Source of the DNA: Bombus terrestris
Taxonomy: Eukaryota > Arthropoda > Insecta > Hymenoptera > Apidae
Direction of reading: 5' to 3'
NCBI RefSeq assembly: GCF_910591885.1
Contig: NC_063280.1
Location: 5,394,001-5,458,000, forward strand
DNA: 64,000 nucleotides
Part shown: positions 27,833 to 42,057 of the stretch, one piece after another
Position numbering within the stretch: the stretch's first letter is position 1
Layout of the letters: the number at the start of each line of letters is the position of its first letter
Position numbers and translations under genes: made by a program
The notes under the pieces: model-generated
Databases searched by the model: none
The model's input: only the letters and a program-made list of their open reading frames with translations
Told to the model about the DNA's origin: nothing

Positions 27833-30800
27833 TCGTGGAAGCGCAATCAATTTTCCAAGAAAGTTGGCTTCAGCTCGGAGGAAGACCGCTGGGTAACCTC
27901 GACGGATAATCCGAGCACCGTGGTCATTAATATGGCGGACAAGTTGATCCTCCGTGAAAAAATCGCCCGACTCCGCTAACCTCTCGGGTCAATCGCTCTG
28001 CCTCTCCACGGTGAGGGACTTTCTTCTTATCCCCATGGACTTCCGACGGGTCGAATTCTCAACGAAACGAGCGACATTCGAGGGGTGTGGCCGAGATGGA
28101 CGACATTCTCCGTACGGACGAAAACGGAACAGTCTGACAAAGATCCGTTTTTACCATTACAACGACACCTTTTCCTCTTCAACGGGGTGCGAATGAATTG
28201 ACGCGGGACCAGTCCCGGATTTGCGGTTTTGCCGTCATCCAGTTACTCGGAAGACCCTCTGGTCATGCACGCTGCACTCAAAGCGTCCCCTAGTTGTAAC
28301 ATTTCAAGGCAATAGCTTTTTTCCTCGGCTGAGGCAGACTTTTCTAATATTTCAACGTTCGAAAGGTGGAAATTTCTGTGATGCCAGCCATTATCGTGTA
28401 TTTTGGACTATTTCGAATGAAAAACTCGAATTGAATGGATTAAACGAATCGGGTTGCAAACGTTAAAGTAGAGGGATTTTTCCATTTGTTGATATTTCGC
28501 GCGCCTGAACAATGCGTGACGTTTACAATCTCTGAAGCTCAAATTTTAGAAACTAAAAAAAAATTGTATAGATTCAAAACGAAAAATCTCACCGCATACA
28601 GAGATTCGGCAAAATGTATTGTCAGGATATTGGACGCAAGTTTAATTAGTAACTTATAGTTTGTTCTATCGATTCAAATGGTCGAAAACAATCGCCGTAA
28701 TGAACGTGTTTCACTTTCGTCAGTTTTTGCGTTAAAAGAATTCGCTAGAGTGTGTATGATTTTAATCGAGTCAATCCCATGTTTCTAGCTAATCGTTTAC
28801 ACCAAATCGTACCATCACACCATTAGAACTTTCGAAAAACTAATTTCGTATTCCGATCTCTGTTATTTCCCTAGCAATATTTTCTGATTTGTCGAACTTC
28901 CATTTTCCGCTTTATCGATTATAATTATACTAGACAAACACTACGACCATAAAATTACCACTTAAGATTTCTGGTTTCAGTAGATCAGCGTACAAGATTC
29001 GCGTAATTATTATCAACCAAACAGCCATTCATTCGTTAAGATAGTTCCTGACAAAACAAAAGGAAAACTCACTTTTCTTGCTCAATGTGACGCCGTCATA
29101 TAACTGCGTGGCTTTGAAAAGTGGTCGTTCGCTCAACTTCCTCTTTATAGTTGCGAGAAAACCATGCAAGATAATTAACGTAATCTGTCATGTATCGCGG
29201 AAATTCGTTTAAGCTTAACGATGCGATGTATACGAAATACGTATCGCCAAAGGATCTTCGTACCCACTTCGGGCCATAGATATTCCCGGAATGGGGTTAG
29301 CTCCTTTCTTGCTATACACGCTGATGCAATCGCCGCGATACGATCCATATTTCACGTAGTTTATAACAACGGAGAAGGGGCACTTTACTACGTTACGGTA
29401 AACAGCTTCACGTTAAGTAGCAACGCGCCGTTTATAGTCAGCCAGTAGTAACAGTCAACGCTTTGAGTATTCGATCGCTTTCTACAGAGGTTCTTTCTAT
29501 GTTCTATTTTGTCACTGTTCGTTCCTCTTCGTTATTTTTAGGGGAATTTAAAAGGAGAATACGACTAAAATTTTGGTTGCGAACGTAAGGATTCTTTTCA
29601 TGAAACGTATTTCTATCGATCGTTTCTACTTGACACGTGAAAGTGGAATTAATTAGAGGAATCACGTTAGTGTTAATGCAAGATTTTGATAAACTATTTG
29701 GAAACGATAGCCGATGATCATTTTCGTAATCCTATGCGTTGAATAGTTTCCATGTTAATTATTTTACTGATTTGGCTGCCAAGAGAAATTAATGGTGAAC
29801 TGATCTGTTTCTCGTAAAAGGTTAATACATAATAAAAGATGTCATTGATGGACATTGATTGGCATGTTTTTTTGAGGTCATTCGAAATGAGCACGTTCCA
29901 ATAATGCTTGCAAAGTAATGCACGCGTAGCTTGCGAGGAATTCCAATGTACAGTGACGATCATCAAGCTGGACGCTCGATGAAGTTAATTAATATCAAAT
30001 ACCAACGTATCAACTTCATAAATTTTTCGTTGGAAATCGCTTTGATGTCATCCAAGCGACATTTCGTTTCGCAATATCAAGAGAGGCTCGGCAGGGAGAG
30101 AGACGAGGTTTGATTCGTGTGGACCATTCGACCGTACCGTTTACGAGCGTGGTGCATTGACCGATTCAAAGGCAGTTTTTCATGAAACACGTTGAAAATT
30201 CAATGTACTCAATGACTTTCCACTCGAAATATCGATCATCTGTATTAAAATGATGAATTAATGTATGAAGCGGCCGAAATCGTGCGCTCATTATCACGGA
30301 AGTGCGAGAATGCAAACTCGTTCGAACGGAGTTTTAGATACGACACGTTGGGAAGCGGCTGTTCTACGATTTTTTCCGCATTAATCACCTACAGTTACTC
30401 AATGAGAAAATCGTTTGATTTTATTTGCAAATTAATTGCAATCAGATAAAGCCTCGAGTTTAATGAATTTTTTAGTCACTTTGACTAACTTTTAACAGCC
30501 TTTTGTAACGCCAAGTTATTGCTGATTCAACGTGATGTTTCGGTTAGACAATAAAGTAAGTCTATAAGATTTTTGTTCAACGTGTTATGAGTATTCCTTA
30601 GAATCGGCTTGCTCGATTTTCGCGACAGTTTTCATGACAATACGTGTTTAAGGAACGAAGATTGTGTCGCGAAAAGATCGTTCGACAATCGACGTCCTTT
30701 AACAACAGCCATTACCCATACGACACGTCTTCTGTATCGTCGTTTACGATCATTTTAAACTACCGCTATGTTCGTATAGCGTCGACAGTGCATAACTGGG

Positions 30801-33800
30801 CACTCGTATCGTGATAAGGACGCGGTAGATAACGGTGTGTAAGGGTAGTTCCGTGGCACCCTTACAGCTGAGATTCTACTGACCGATAACGTGCTAATTT
30901 CCCCCAAGGTTGGATATATTTCGTGTACACGCCATTAACAGCAGCGTTTAATTAAATAACATTTTCGTCGAGAAATTAATAAGTCCGAGCGTCACGCAGC
31001 GCTAATGACGTAAATAAACGTTGTTGTCAAAACGTCCGTTTATCGCAGTAACGATAATAATTCAGAAAGGCGATTTATTCGACACCGTAAACGATATTAT
31101 TCTCTGGGTTAATGTAACTTCCAATTATCTAAATAGCATTAAGGAATATTTTAATATAAACCAGCGAGAAATATCACCATTTAGGAAAATAATCTACAAG
31201 TTTGTATAGGAATAGATAATAACGGCAATAAAATTACTCGAAGAAAACTGATTATCCAACGATCCCTTTGTATCGTCGAAAACGTAATAGCACTTTCCAA
31301 ATTCGATTGCATTCGTATTTACTAGTATCAACTGATGCAAATTATATTCTGTTTCTCGATACGGTATGTAGTCATATGTATCGAATGCAAATGAAATTTG
31401 GAAACTCATACGCGCAAAGCAGATCTCATGATTCGGCGTCATGTTAAACGCATCGTGGAATGTCGATTAATTTGTCACTGACACACGCGTAGCGCGGATC
31501 TAACGTTATTTGTACCGACGGTCTAATGGAATATTGATTCGGTATGTGCGTCTTAATAAAACTATAACAAACAAGATTAAATAGGATATGTTCAACAAAA
31601 CAAAATAAATAGAAACACGATCTCTTTCTACGAAATTAAAATTTGATTAAAATCTCTCAGGAAAAATTTAATCAAGGAATATTTCAAAAGAGAAAAAAGT
31701 GCATCGATTTTTCATTTTATTTTATCCATTAATATCAATCGCGTCAAATTTAATACCCTCTGAACGTGACTTCGATTTTTGCATAGCCGCTGTCAAGTTT
31801 CATGTCGTACGTCATAAAAAGCATCGCGTATTCGGTAGAAAAACGTAGGGAAAAGATGATCGCGTGAAAAGAAGCATCCTTTCGGTTGTTCGATTCGTGG
31901 CAGTGTCGGTTTCTTGCAGGTGGCTCGCATTTTCTTGGCAACCCGATCATCCGTCATGATCCATCTTGCTCGTCTATCGAATGGAGCACGGCTACGTTTC
32001 TTCGGAGAAACCGTCAGATCGCATACGTGCACGTATTCTGGAAGAGTAATGGCTATCGAGCCAGACGTGTCTGCTCCGGGCATTAGTAACCGCTAATCCG
32101 TGGCACATTATGAGATCGAAATTAACACACAGAAATTCAAGGGGATTATATGATGTACTGGAAAGTATACACCGCCGTCAGCGTTATATCGCGCAAATAT
32201 CAATTTTAGCTACGAACGGCATAAATGCTCGTGCTTCTGTTAAATTTCGTTTCAACAAAATTGCGTTATGAAATTAATTCGCGATAAGGAAAAGTAGAAA
32301 AAAATAGACACCAACGAGAATAATTCGAGATCCAGATTTAGATAAATAAAAGTTTTACGATTCTAATTTTAATTATCATAAATGCGCAACATTTTACCTC
32401 ACGATATTTTCTGTAATTAAAATTTCCACGAATCATAAATCAAGAGACTTCACGATTATCTAAAAAAAAATCAAGTACTAATATTTTAAAATGGATATGT
32501 CGCCGTAACACAGAAATTAGCATCGTTCTTAATAACTTGCACACTAATACTGCAACAGCGAAACTTTTGCAACGGTCTTGTTAATCACAGTTGGCTACAA
32601 GTTCCAGTTGAAACATCATGAAATACACGATCGAATAACAACGGTAGTGATCATTTCTTATGCCAGCATTTTTCATGATGACTGCACAGATAATCTTTAA
32701 ACGTCATCATTCTGGGATGGAACTTCATTCAACGAGCACAAGAAACGCCGCAACGGATCAGGAAATCCAATAACAGTGGAAAGCGGCATTCCTCCATGGT
32801 TCATTAACCAGGACAATTATTATCCGATTGTTGAAAGAGCAAACTCGATCTGAGCGTGGATTTCCTAGTTGCGAGAGCGAGTATGATTATCCGACATGCC
32901 ACTTGATTAGTCCCCACGAGCTTGTCTATCGTTCGATGCTCGACTTAGCTTCAACGTTCCGTGTAGAACGTGTCTCTTCGATGCACGTCGCCATTTCAAC
33001 TTTCAACTTGGGTCCGCGACTCTCTCCATGCGAATACAAATTATTTGAATAAACCCCGCTAATTATCCGCGTTGTCCGTTCACCCTGGAGATCGCGTTTT
33101 TACTCTCGCTCTGTCTGCATCGGGATTACTATTGCCCAGGGGATCTTAACGCGAATGAGATAACAGCGAAAGCAGGTACTCAGTACCTGGAGAAGTCAGA
33201 AGAAATTGGTGGAAATTGGTTGAAAAATAGATAGAAGGTAGATTTAGTCGTAGAAAGAAATACATTGGACGTAAGAAATTGTAAATTGATAACCATTGAA
33301 GAATTTTAATAGTAGAAAGAGTAAGCGACAGGAATCTTAATAATTTACGACTAATAAGTGGACCTTCCTCACTGATTCTTACTTTTTTGAAAACCAGATG
33401 CTTTAAATATGTATAACCGATGGGAATTGGAAACTTAAACTCTAATAGCGGATATTAAAGTAAACGAAAAGGAAGTAAATGTTTTGCGAGTGATGGCTTG
33501 TAATTGACAAGTAAGTGACAGTTTATGAGTAATTGGAAAGTGGGCCGACGATAAAAATAGGAAAGACGGCTATCGAAGATTACTGTTACCGTTAGTGGAA
33601 CTTTTCTGTCTTCCTTAAATATCCCAATATTTTTAATAAATATATTTTTTATATTTTGTAAATACACCTACAAAAATAAATATAAGAAAATAATAATTAA
33701 TTAATTTTAATATCATTTTAAGCGTCATTCAATATTCAAAATATCTATTTCTTCATATACGACGTCAAACGTTCTCTTAAAATCGGTGAATAAAACAGTA

Positions 33801-34739
33801 ACGTCCAATATTGAGTCAATTTCAGAACGATTTACTTGCGTCAATCGCAACCGATGGAGCTGTGTCGTCTGACTAAATACGGCCCACATACTACTGCAAA
33901 TACTTCGAACTCCGCAAGCTGCAATTAATCGGGTCATCGAGTCGATCGAAGTCGTAATTGTTGTTATAAATGAAGAGAACATAAAAAGACACCAAGGAGA
34001 AATCCAATCTACGACGTTTTCATCAAACTGACGTTTCATTCCACGTTCTTTTAATACTTAAGCGTCGCGGGCCATAAAACCCAAGTTACGTATAATTTCC
34101 TGGCTACGATTAACTATGCTAAAACATACTTTTGCCGAACGAACGAGCGAAATCTTGGCCGTATAACTGCAATTACAAACCGATTAAATTTTGTTCCGCG
34201 TGTAACATTACGAGACGTTTTTACTCGCAATCTCGTCGGGAAATTACAAGGCTATTCGCAGTAAACGTGTTATTAAAAAGTCCAACGATCGTTTGAGCCC
34301 GGTTTTTAATACGGTCAAACGAATGCATCGGTACTTCAAGAAGTTGTCAATTACTAGAAGTTTATCGGACTATCAACATCAACGAATAAACGCCGAACTG
34401 TTGAAAACTCCAGCCCCGTGGTAATTACTACTAAATATGTTAAAACGTTCTCACATGCTCAAATGCGATCTCCATGCGCTTCTCTGCAACTCCGGTAACC
34501 ATATAACTTGTCTACGAAGTGAATTCAAGTTTGATAACCTTAAATTTGTATGGAAAACTTATATACGATAAGCTAATGAATACAAGAAGCGTCCATTTTC
34601 TAGTTCAATGTTTATAGAAAAAATGTAGGGTTACTAAATATTTGTCAAAAATTACTCTAGTAAAGCAAGGTCGAGAACAGGCTGAATCCTCGTGAAAGGA
34701 TCACTTAAACGCACCGACTCGACTCTGCAATTTCCACTT

Positions 34740-36470
34740 ATACCTTGATCACTGCAACAGCCCATCAACCCTCAAACACAGTACACGTCTCAAGCTTACC
34801 ATTTCACTCTCCCTATAGGGACTCTGTCAAGGGAAGCTCGCCAGCTAATTATCTCTTCGATCTGACTTCTCATCTCCGGAATCCTGCGCATTCTCATCCA
34901 CCCTCTTCGGGATCTTCCGCTTCGATTTCTTTCAAATGTTCGCCCCCCATTTCTTCTACTTTACCTAAGGGAGTTCGATCCCTTTGATCAGGAAACTACG
35001 GCTGACGAAGCGGTCCGTATTCTTGGCCGGAACGAGGAGATGCAGAATCGTTTCCTTTCATCGATAGAACCATTCGAAGGATCATTTATTAGCATTAAAT
35101 CGACCGCTCGTTTCCGTGCCGTAGCCAATTATCCGGCACGAGTGGATCATCCAGGAGCTGTTATACCGTAAATGATTCGATTTAAATAGGAGGCAGAGAC
35201 CTGCCTTGGCTAATTGCAGCCGAGAGAGGTAGAAACACGGGGCTACGTGTATTCAGCTACGATGTTACGCGATTCGATCGTTAAACGAATTGAAAGGGAC
35301 CATCATCCATTTTTATCCCGCCCACCAGTCGAATATTTTTTACGTCAGCCTACATCCCGGAAAGGGCATCGATCACGACCATTTCGATGTCGACTTTTAA
35401 CAGATCTCGAATTGGAACGGGTCAACTTGACGTCAACATCAGCCTCACATCTCTACCGACCGTTTTAGAATTCACTCCAAATCTATAATTCTTTAAAGCG
35501 TCGCATTGTTTAATTTTAAGATCGAATGATGTTGTTCGCAGAATGTGCTTGTTAAATCTGTCGAGGCTTCAAATTTTGCTATTTCGAGTGTCGATCAATG
35601 GCGTTAATTTTAAATGAATCGAGTTAATGAAAGTGAAAGATATAAAAAAACCAAGAAGCTAATTATACGTTAACGAGACGATAAAAGAAAGATCGATAGC
35701 TATACGTAAAGCGTTCTGAAAGTAGGGCGGCCGGGATGATACGCCAATTTACCACCTTTTTACTTGTTATCTAGAAGTGGAAATTCGTTCGCGCCTTCTT
35801 TCTCTTTAAACTACTAGCCCGAGTTCAGGTTACAAATCTTAAGGGAGAAATGGAACGGGGTATCGTATCTTTCCAAGAAGACTTTCGTTTAAGTAAAGCA
35901 GGGCTGAAGGATTCCCCGTAATTACAAGCCAGAAAGAAACTTCCGGCGTTCGAAGAAAGTACTCAGACAGCTTGCCGCCTAATGACACCGGTATCCGTGG
36001 CGAGGCTCGGCCACGATCCGGTTACGACATTCTAAAGCAGGAGGGGACGTTAAAGCGATGCGACGCGCCATGGCGATGCAAAACGGAGGGAAGCTTTGGG
36101 GTGGTTGAGAAGATTCGTATATCGTAAAAACCGGCGAACAGCTCGTGGCAACTTCCTTCTTCGCATTTCAGCCGACATTAATCCTTCATGATCGTATAAA
36201 AAAGTCTCCTTTCTCTTCTCTCGTTGCCGCGGCCGAGGCCAAGTCGGCCTAAACGAGAGGAAAAGGGGTTTCAGTGGGAAGAGGATGGAAAACCTTGAGC
36301 GTGGCCACCAATGCCGCTCCAAGTTTAATCGTTTTTAAAAACTCATTCAGACGAGAAAGCGCGGCACGCCGTTCATGAAATTATCCTTCGAGGAAATATT
36401 GCGAGAGGTATTCTTGTCCACGAGTCGCCGTTTTTCCCATCATCCCCCATGATAATCACTCCTTCTTCTT
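34740..36470. other. GC-richer non-coding block
   Basis: Balanced base composition and many restriction-site-like words (GATCC, CCGG). Frames of 80-90 codons occur at 34745-34987 and 35214-35468 on the plus strand and 36050-36322 on the minus strand. None is recognisable and they do not chain by splice sites. Such stretches in insects are often conserved regulatory DNA. Confidence 0.4.
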
Positions 36471-39400
36471 TGACTGCAAACTCGGCCCAATTACTCGTGA
36501 TTTCTTTCACAATTTACCTCATCGATCTTTAATGGAATGTCACGAAGAGGCAGAGAGGCTGTAACGATTTATATATCGAGCTCTAACTCGATACCAGATT
36601 CTGTGTTTCAATTTACGTTCCTGCAATTTACGTTCGCTTGCTTCTGCAAAGCGAAGAAAAGTATCAAGAATTACTTAAACCGACGATCGTCCATTGTGTC
36701 GAGTGCTAACAAAAGTTTAATACTTTGAAGAACGTTAATTTACGTGATTATGGTAAACGCGATATTGAATTCTGGTTAAATTTAGATTGATAAGAATCAC
36801 GGTTAATGGTTATTGGGAGATAGAGGATATCGAGATTCCACGTGGATCGCATATATCGAAGGTATCAATGTTGGCTTACCACGCGATACTATAAATGAGG
36901 TTTACGAGCCTCTTATTGGGTATAAATACACGGATAATTGGTCGGGATCGAGATGATTATACGAAACGATGATTTTATTTGTTCCCGGGGACTTCAATCA
37001 AATTCAAGTAGAAAACTCAACAACTAAAGAAACACACGGTCTCCGTACGCACCGTAGACATCAAATATTTACCTCGTAAACTACGTTGGTAATTTTTTAT
37101 AAAATACATAGCATTCCAGGTAATGTAAAGTTGTTCAAAAATTCTCCATTTCCAAGTTACGTTACTTTCGTTTGAACTAAAATATTTAATGCTCGTGGTA
37201 TCGTAACGTGAAATTCTTTGCTGAAATTTTTCACGATTCGCTGCAACAAAATGTTTAGTTTCGTAATCGCGTAAAACTATGCAACCTGGCAGTTGGTATT
37301 TACCTTCGTTACTCGAAATCTTTGCGCAAACACAATTGGAAAAGTTAAGAATTACGTTCGGTGGTGAGTTCAGCAAAGTCAGATGTAACCGAGGTATAGT
37401 CGAATAGCACGGCGATATATATGTATATAGTTAATTATCGCGGACGGTTCTATTTACGCTAATTACTTTAGGAGCGGAGAGCTGCAACAGTGATCGATGC
37501 ACACTGACTCGTAATTAGTATACGTACGTTCACAAAGATAGTGTGTATACACTTTCGTGGTCCCGCTATTGTACAAACGAGGAAACCAAACTCGAATATA
37601 CAAGGCGCATCAGAAATAACTCTGTAACATCCGAAATCCGCGAACGTAACTCGATATAGGCCGGGGGTAAATTCTCCGATAAAAATTGCGTCGATGTAGC
37701 TTCATCACTGATGAAATATCAATAGCGAACATTCTACTCACGTAAAATACTTAATCAAAGAATATGGAATTTGAAATATCCGAAAAACCTCAAAGATTGA
37801 AAGAACGAATATCGAAAACGAGTATAATAAAACTCTGTTGTTCGCTTTTTAACGCACTATAAACTGCATAAAACAGATTTCGAAATGAAAGGTTTGATGA
37901 AAACTATTAAAATTTTCATCTTTTTCCAAAACAAGTGAAAGATAATTGGATAGATAATTTCAAAGAGGGATGAAATTTACAAAGACCTGCTTCGACGACA
38001 TCTTTCTACTCTTTAAAAATATCTGAAATCTTTAATCTCTAAAACTGTATCCTGCATACGCGCGTAGTATTCGTATCTGTACAACTTAGGTTAAACAATT
38101 CTTCGCTGGAAACCGAGCACGGTACTTCGAACGGTATATCTGAAAGTTCCATGGATCGAAATTCGCCGAAGAAATAATCAAGCAAAAGGAGTAACCTACA
38201 TATTTGCGGAAAGAAGAAAGCCGGATGGGGTACGGTTCACCGCGATGCTCGTGAGGCATCTTCCACTTTATGCAGGCGCGCCGGGAAGGGTAGACGGGAG
38301 GAAGAATTCCGATACCTTGGAGCGTTACTTTCAAAGCGGTTTATAAAGCTGTACAAACACGCCGAGTGAACAGGAAGTGCCCGAATCGTGTCGGTGCGAT
38401 ACTTCTGCTACGTCTGCTGTATGTAGAGCTATTCCCAACTATACGCGTATATGAAAACAGGCTAGATTTATAATGGCCATTCAACGGTCGAGACGCTGGT
38501 ATAGTGAAGGAAAATCCAAAACGAAACGACCATCCTAAAAATCATTAAGTCGAGGTCATCGTAGATCTGGTCCCAAATAATTGGTATTTGACGACACACC
38601 TCCTTTTGCATGCGGCGGATCTTAGTAGTAAGACCCGCGACGTGCAGGATAGTCAGCCTGAAAATGGAAGAGCATGATATACGTAAGAGCTAAGAGGCAT
38701 AAACGTAGAACTCTTTGAGTGACACAAAGTGATAATGAACGAGTAACAAAATTTGTCACTCAGAATTCCATACGTTATTAAATAGGCGGAGCCGCACTTG
38801 CACGAGTAAGTAAGGACAGATACTTTGGCAAATTGGAAGATAGACGATAGTGAGACGTTAATTCCCATATACACACATACAGATATATTGCTCGACCCTG
38901 ATGTTATACGATCGTCCCGCATGACACACCAAGGCTACAACATCGGTGCTGTCGCTGTGGAAGCATCGTTATACTTGCCAACTGAGACTAATTACCAATT
39001 CGATCGGGTAAGACCTGATGCGACGCCACTAAGACGTATGTACGTACCTATGTTAAGGTGTTCTTGTTGTATACACATGGTGAGTTTCACGTTAATTCTC
39101 AGAACGAAGAAAACTCGGCAATTCTGATTCTACGAAGCAACGAAATTTCTTCATTTTTCCACGGAATTAAACGTTAAAGCATTAACAACGTTATGAAGTT
39201 TCATTTGTTGAAGAACAAATAGGTTTAGCGGCGTTATACTTTCTCAAATCCTTTGATGTTTTAAGGGAGTAAATATCAAGAGGAGAATCTTAATTGAGAA
39301 TGTTTACTTCGAGTGTATACGTACTTCAAACGTATGCTGTTATTTCACAACTTTATGATGCGAGGTCTGTGAACACGTCTAATCGCTAATGCATTTTAAA

Positions 39401-39769
39401 CGAGTTTCCACGTCGGATCGATATTTATGGTCAGCAAGAGTCAGCAGTCTTTCTGTAATTTTCTTAGAAACAAGGAAACTATAAAGTGTTTCCAACAATA
39501 CGACTCCGTGTTTATCGACCATTTTCTTTGCTCGTCCATTTCTTTCTTTTTTCCTCCGAAAATTAACTTTATTAAAACCATCACGAGGAGTTAAGAAACT
39601 TGTGCACATTCATATTTTTACAAATATAGCCAAAAAAAAAATGGAAAATTAGCGCGCTTAGTCGAAAAATTCCAGGCTGCCGACCATTATCTTCTGACTT
39701 ATGGTCATAAGATGCCACCGATACCATGGCATCGTCGAAAAGGATCGATAATACCAGGTACTAAACGTC
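36471..39769. other. Non-coding, no identifiable gene
   Basis: AT-rich with a patch of balanced composition around 38.1-38.45 kb. A 100-codon plus-strand frame at 38825-39127 is discussed as a weak exon candidate. Confidence 0.5.
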
Positions 39770-40335
39770 GCCTGCCACTTCTAAATGTCTGAATGTATCG
39801 ATCGACGGGGGGAACGATGAAAATCGCGATACACCGGCTGGCAAACGAGCCGGACTCAAGCATCCACGGACCGCTCGGTCATCGAGCTTTCCCCTTTCGA
39901 ACGGAAGGTTAGGTCGGGCCGCAAAGCGGGTTAGGATAGGTCAGCACAGGTCGATCGGGCCGCGTACGGCAGCCTGCGTTTTACGATGGCGGCGCGACAG
40001 CGGTTGCTGGCTATAGGGAGAGCGGAAGGGGTGGCTGGAGGGCGAGGCGAAGGTGGTTCACGGTACTGGTCGAACCGCAACCTCACTCTCCGCAATTACA
40101 ATGCTAATTCCGCGTACACACGGACTCCTACGGTTAATCGTCGTGCGATTTTCTTTGTCCTTAAGCCACCGGCATCGCGCGGGTTCGCGCGATTATCGCG
40201 TGCTATAAAACGCGTACACGCAATGTGGATTCCGTAAAATTCCGCGACAAGTGCCCCTAACGAGCGTAAAACTCGGCCCCTCGCGGCGTGGCGATACGGT
40301 CTGATGTGGCGGTAACGATGGTGTAAGTGGTGGGT
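39770..40335. promoter_or_regulatory. CpG-island-like block, possible promoter
   Basis: This is the most GC-rich stretch of the window, dense in CGCG, GGCCGCG and TCGATCG, against AT-rich flanks. It contains the related phrases GGTTAGGTCGGG and GGTTAGGATAGGTC near 39910-39940, and a TATAAAA at 40204-40210 on the plus strand. An 83-codon plus-strand frame opens at 39986 with ATGGCGGCG. Its product is arginine- and glycine-rich and unrecognised, and I see no donor at its end, so I do not call it a gene. An enhancer or an unmethylated promoter of a neighbouring transcript would both fit. Confidence 0.3.
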
Positions 40336-40634
40336 CTCGTTGTGTGGAAACACGTTGATATTAGGGTTGGTTCACGGGAAGTGGTTTGAGGTATGATAAA
40401 TTCGATGATCGTAGATATTTGCCTATGTGAAATTCGTAGTATTTTCCGTGCTTACCATATCTTTACTATGGAAGTGCATGTAGACCCAAGTGAACTTTGA
40501 TTTTGTCCCGTTATTTATCACGCTGTTGTTAAAGAAGTTGTTGAATATTTTCGACGTCGCTTTACATGTATGCGAATGTATAAGCGCATTTTATACGTTG
40601 GTAATTTTCGTCTAACTAGTCGCTCGGCTAAAAT

Positions 40635-40747
40635 ATTTATGTAAAATATTCTATTAATATTTATAGAATGTTTGATCTATATCAATATTCATATTACTAA
40701 TATTCCACTAATATTTGGAAAATGTCAATAGAATATTTTACGTAAAT
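40635..40747. repeat. Imperfect inverted repeat: 21-bp arms around an AT-rich 71-bp core
   Basis: The arm 40635-40655 (ATTTATGTAAAATATTCTATT) pairs with 40727-40747 at 20 of 21 positions. The core is rich in AATATT-like motifs. It may be a small AT-rich foldback element, or chance in low-complexity AT sequence. Confidence 0.6.
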
Positions 40748-41584
40748 AATAAATCCATGGGAAATATATTTAAAAAATATTTTTTTGTTCCACGCGTATG
40801 TGTAATTAATTACACTATACGTATGCAGGATAATTAATTTTTTCCCGTTGAGGAAAGGTCTTTTGTATAGTTCTATTATGTGTAATACCTTGGAACGAGC
40901 AGGTAATTGCAGGGATTATTACACGAAGTTTGTTCTTACTCGCCTTCCTTCTCCAGTATAATAGGTGCGGTGAATCCTATTAGAGTTTCAAAAAAATCCT
41001 CTTTAAAAACAATATGCACAGGAATAAGATGCACAGAAATACAATTGTGTTACTTCGACTTCTTTTATCCTTTCGCCCATACAATTTACCAAAGAAATGA
41101 ACTTTAAACTTCGCTAAAAATACGAAGCAAACATCCAGGAAGCAGTTTCGGGAATTCAGATGTATATCACGTCCCTGAATTCATTACACTCGTTTAAGTC
41201 AGCCGTTTACAGGCAAGTCTCTAACAACAAAACGCGTGAAATAAAATTAAACATCCAGACTCTTTATTTCACGCGGACATTAGCGTTACTGTCACTAAAA
41301 AGCTTGGTCCGTCCCTTCTGCCATCTACAAATGCTTGCTATTAATATCTCGTTATAACAATGCAGCGTGACATCTCGCGTTACGTAACATCGCATCCGAG
41401 GAGTCGCGTCGCACCGTCTATGCCCTCATATTATATTCCTTTTTAGAGGTGCACAATGGGCCGCGTGTCACGTTGCATAACGCAACAACATGTACATTTG
41501 CACGTAGCATTCTCTCCCCTATCTTTTGTCCTCTTTCCACTTTTGCGTCTCAATCGATATCTGTCGAAGCGCAGAGAGAAAATA

Positions 41585-41606
41585 AGAGAGAGAGAGAGTG
41601 TGTGTG
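41585..41606. repeat. Compound (AG)n(TG)n microsatellite
   Basis: Seven AG units are followed directly by four TG units, then GAATC. It is short and unremarkable apart from the compound switch. Confidence 0.88.
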
Positions 41607-42057
41607 AATCTAAAAGTATCGGAGTATCTACGTACTATCGTCGATACACTCTGTGCCCCTCCTTCTCCACCAGCGGAGACACTGAAACGGCTAATTAATT
41701 AGTCCAGGGGTAGGCGTAACCCATCTAGCGATTATGTAACGGCTGACAGCCAACGGGATACCGTAATTACATTGGCGCGGAATATTCAATTGGATACCTA
41801 ACTCGCTAATAATCGACACGATGGTATTAACGGAGCATGGAATATTGATGACCGTACTAATTTCATTCGGTGAAGATCTTTGAGGCGCCCCGGAAAATCC
41901 CCGGAACGACTGCTTCGATTCACTCGCGGATTATTTATTCAAAGGTATCCCTTTTAACTGGATTTCCACGTATTCCTCTCTTCTAGGACGTACAAATATA
42001 TGAAGTACAATTATACATATATATGAATATATATACAGGGCGACCCCTTGTTCCATT

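Larger units (their letters stand above)
24709..34739. other. Probable intron 5' of the follistatin-domain exon
   Basis: Strongly AT-rich at 24.8-25.5, 26.7-27.2 and 33.6-33.7 kb, with a GC-richer block at about 27.3-28.4 kb. Minus-strand frames at 26306-26668 (120 codons) and 33725-34039 (104 codons) are the longest, but they show no known motif. Confidence 0.5.

Noticed and set aside
33725..34039. Minus-strand 104-codon frame with hydrophobic stretches, considered as a chemoreceptor fragment
   Set aside because: No conserved receptor motif could be identified and no neighbouring exons chain to it.
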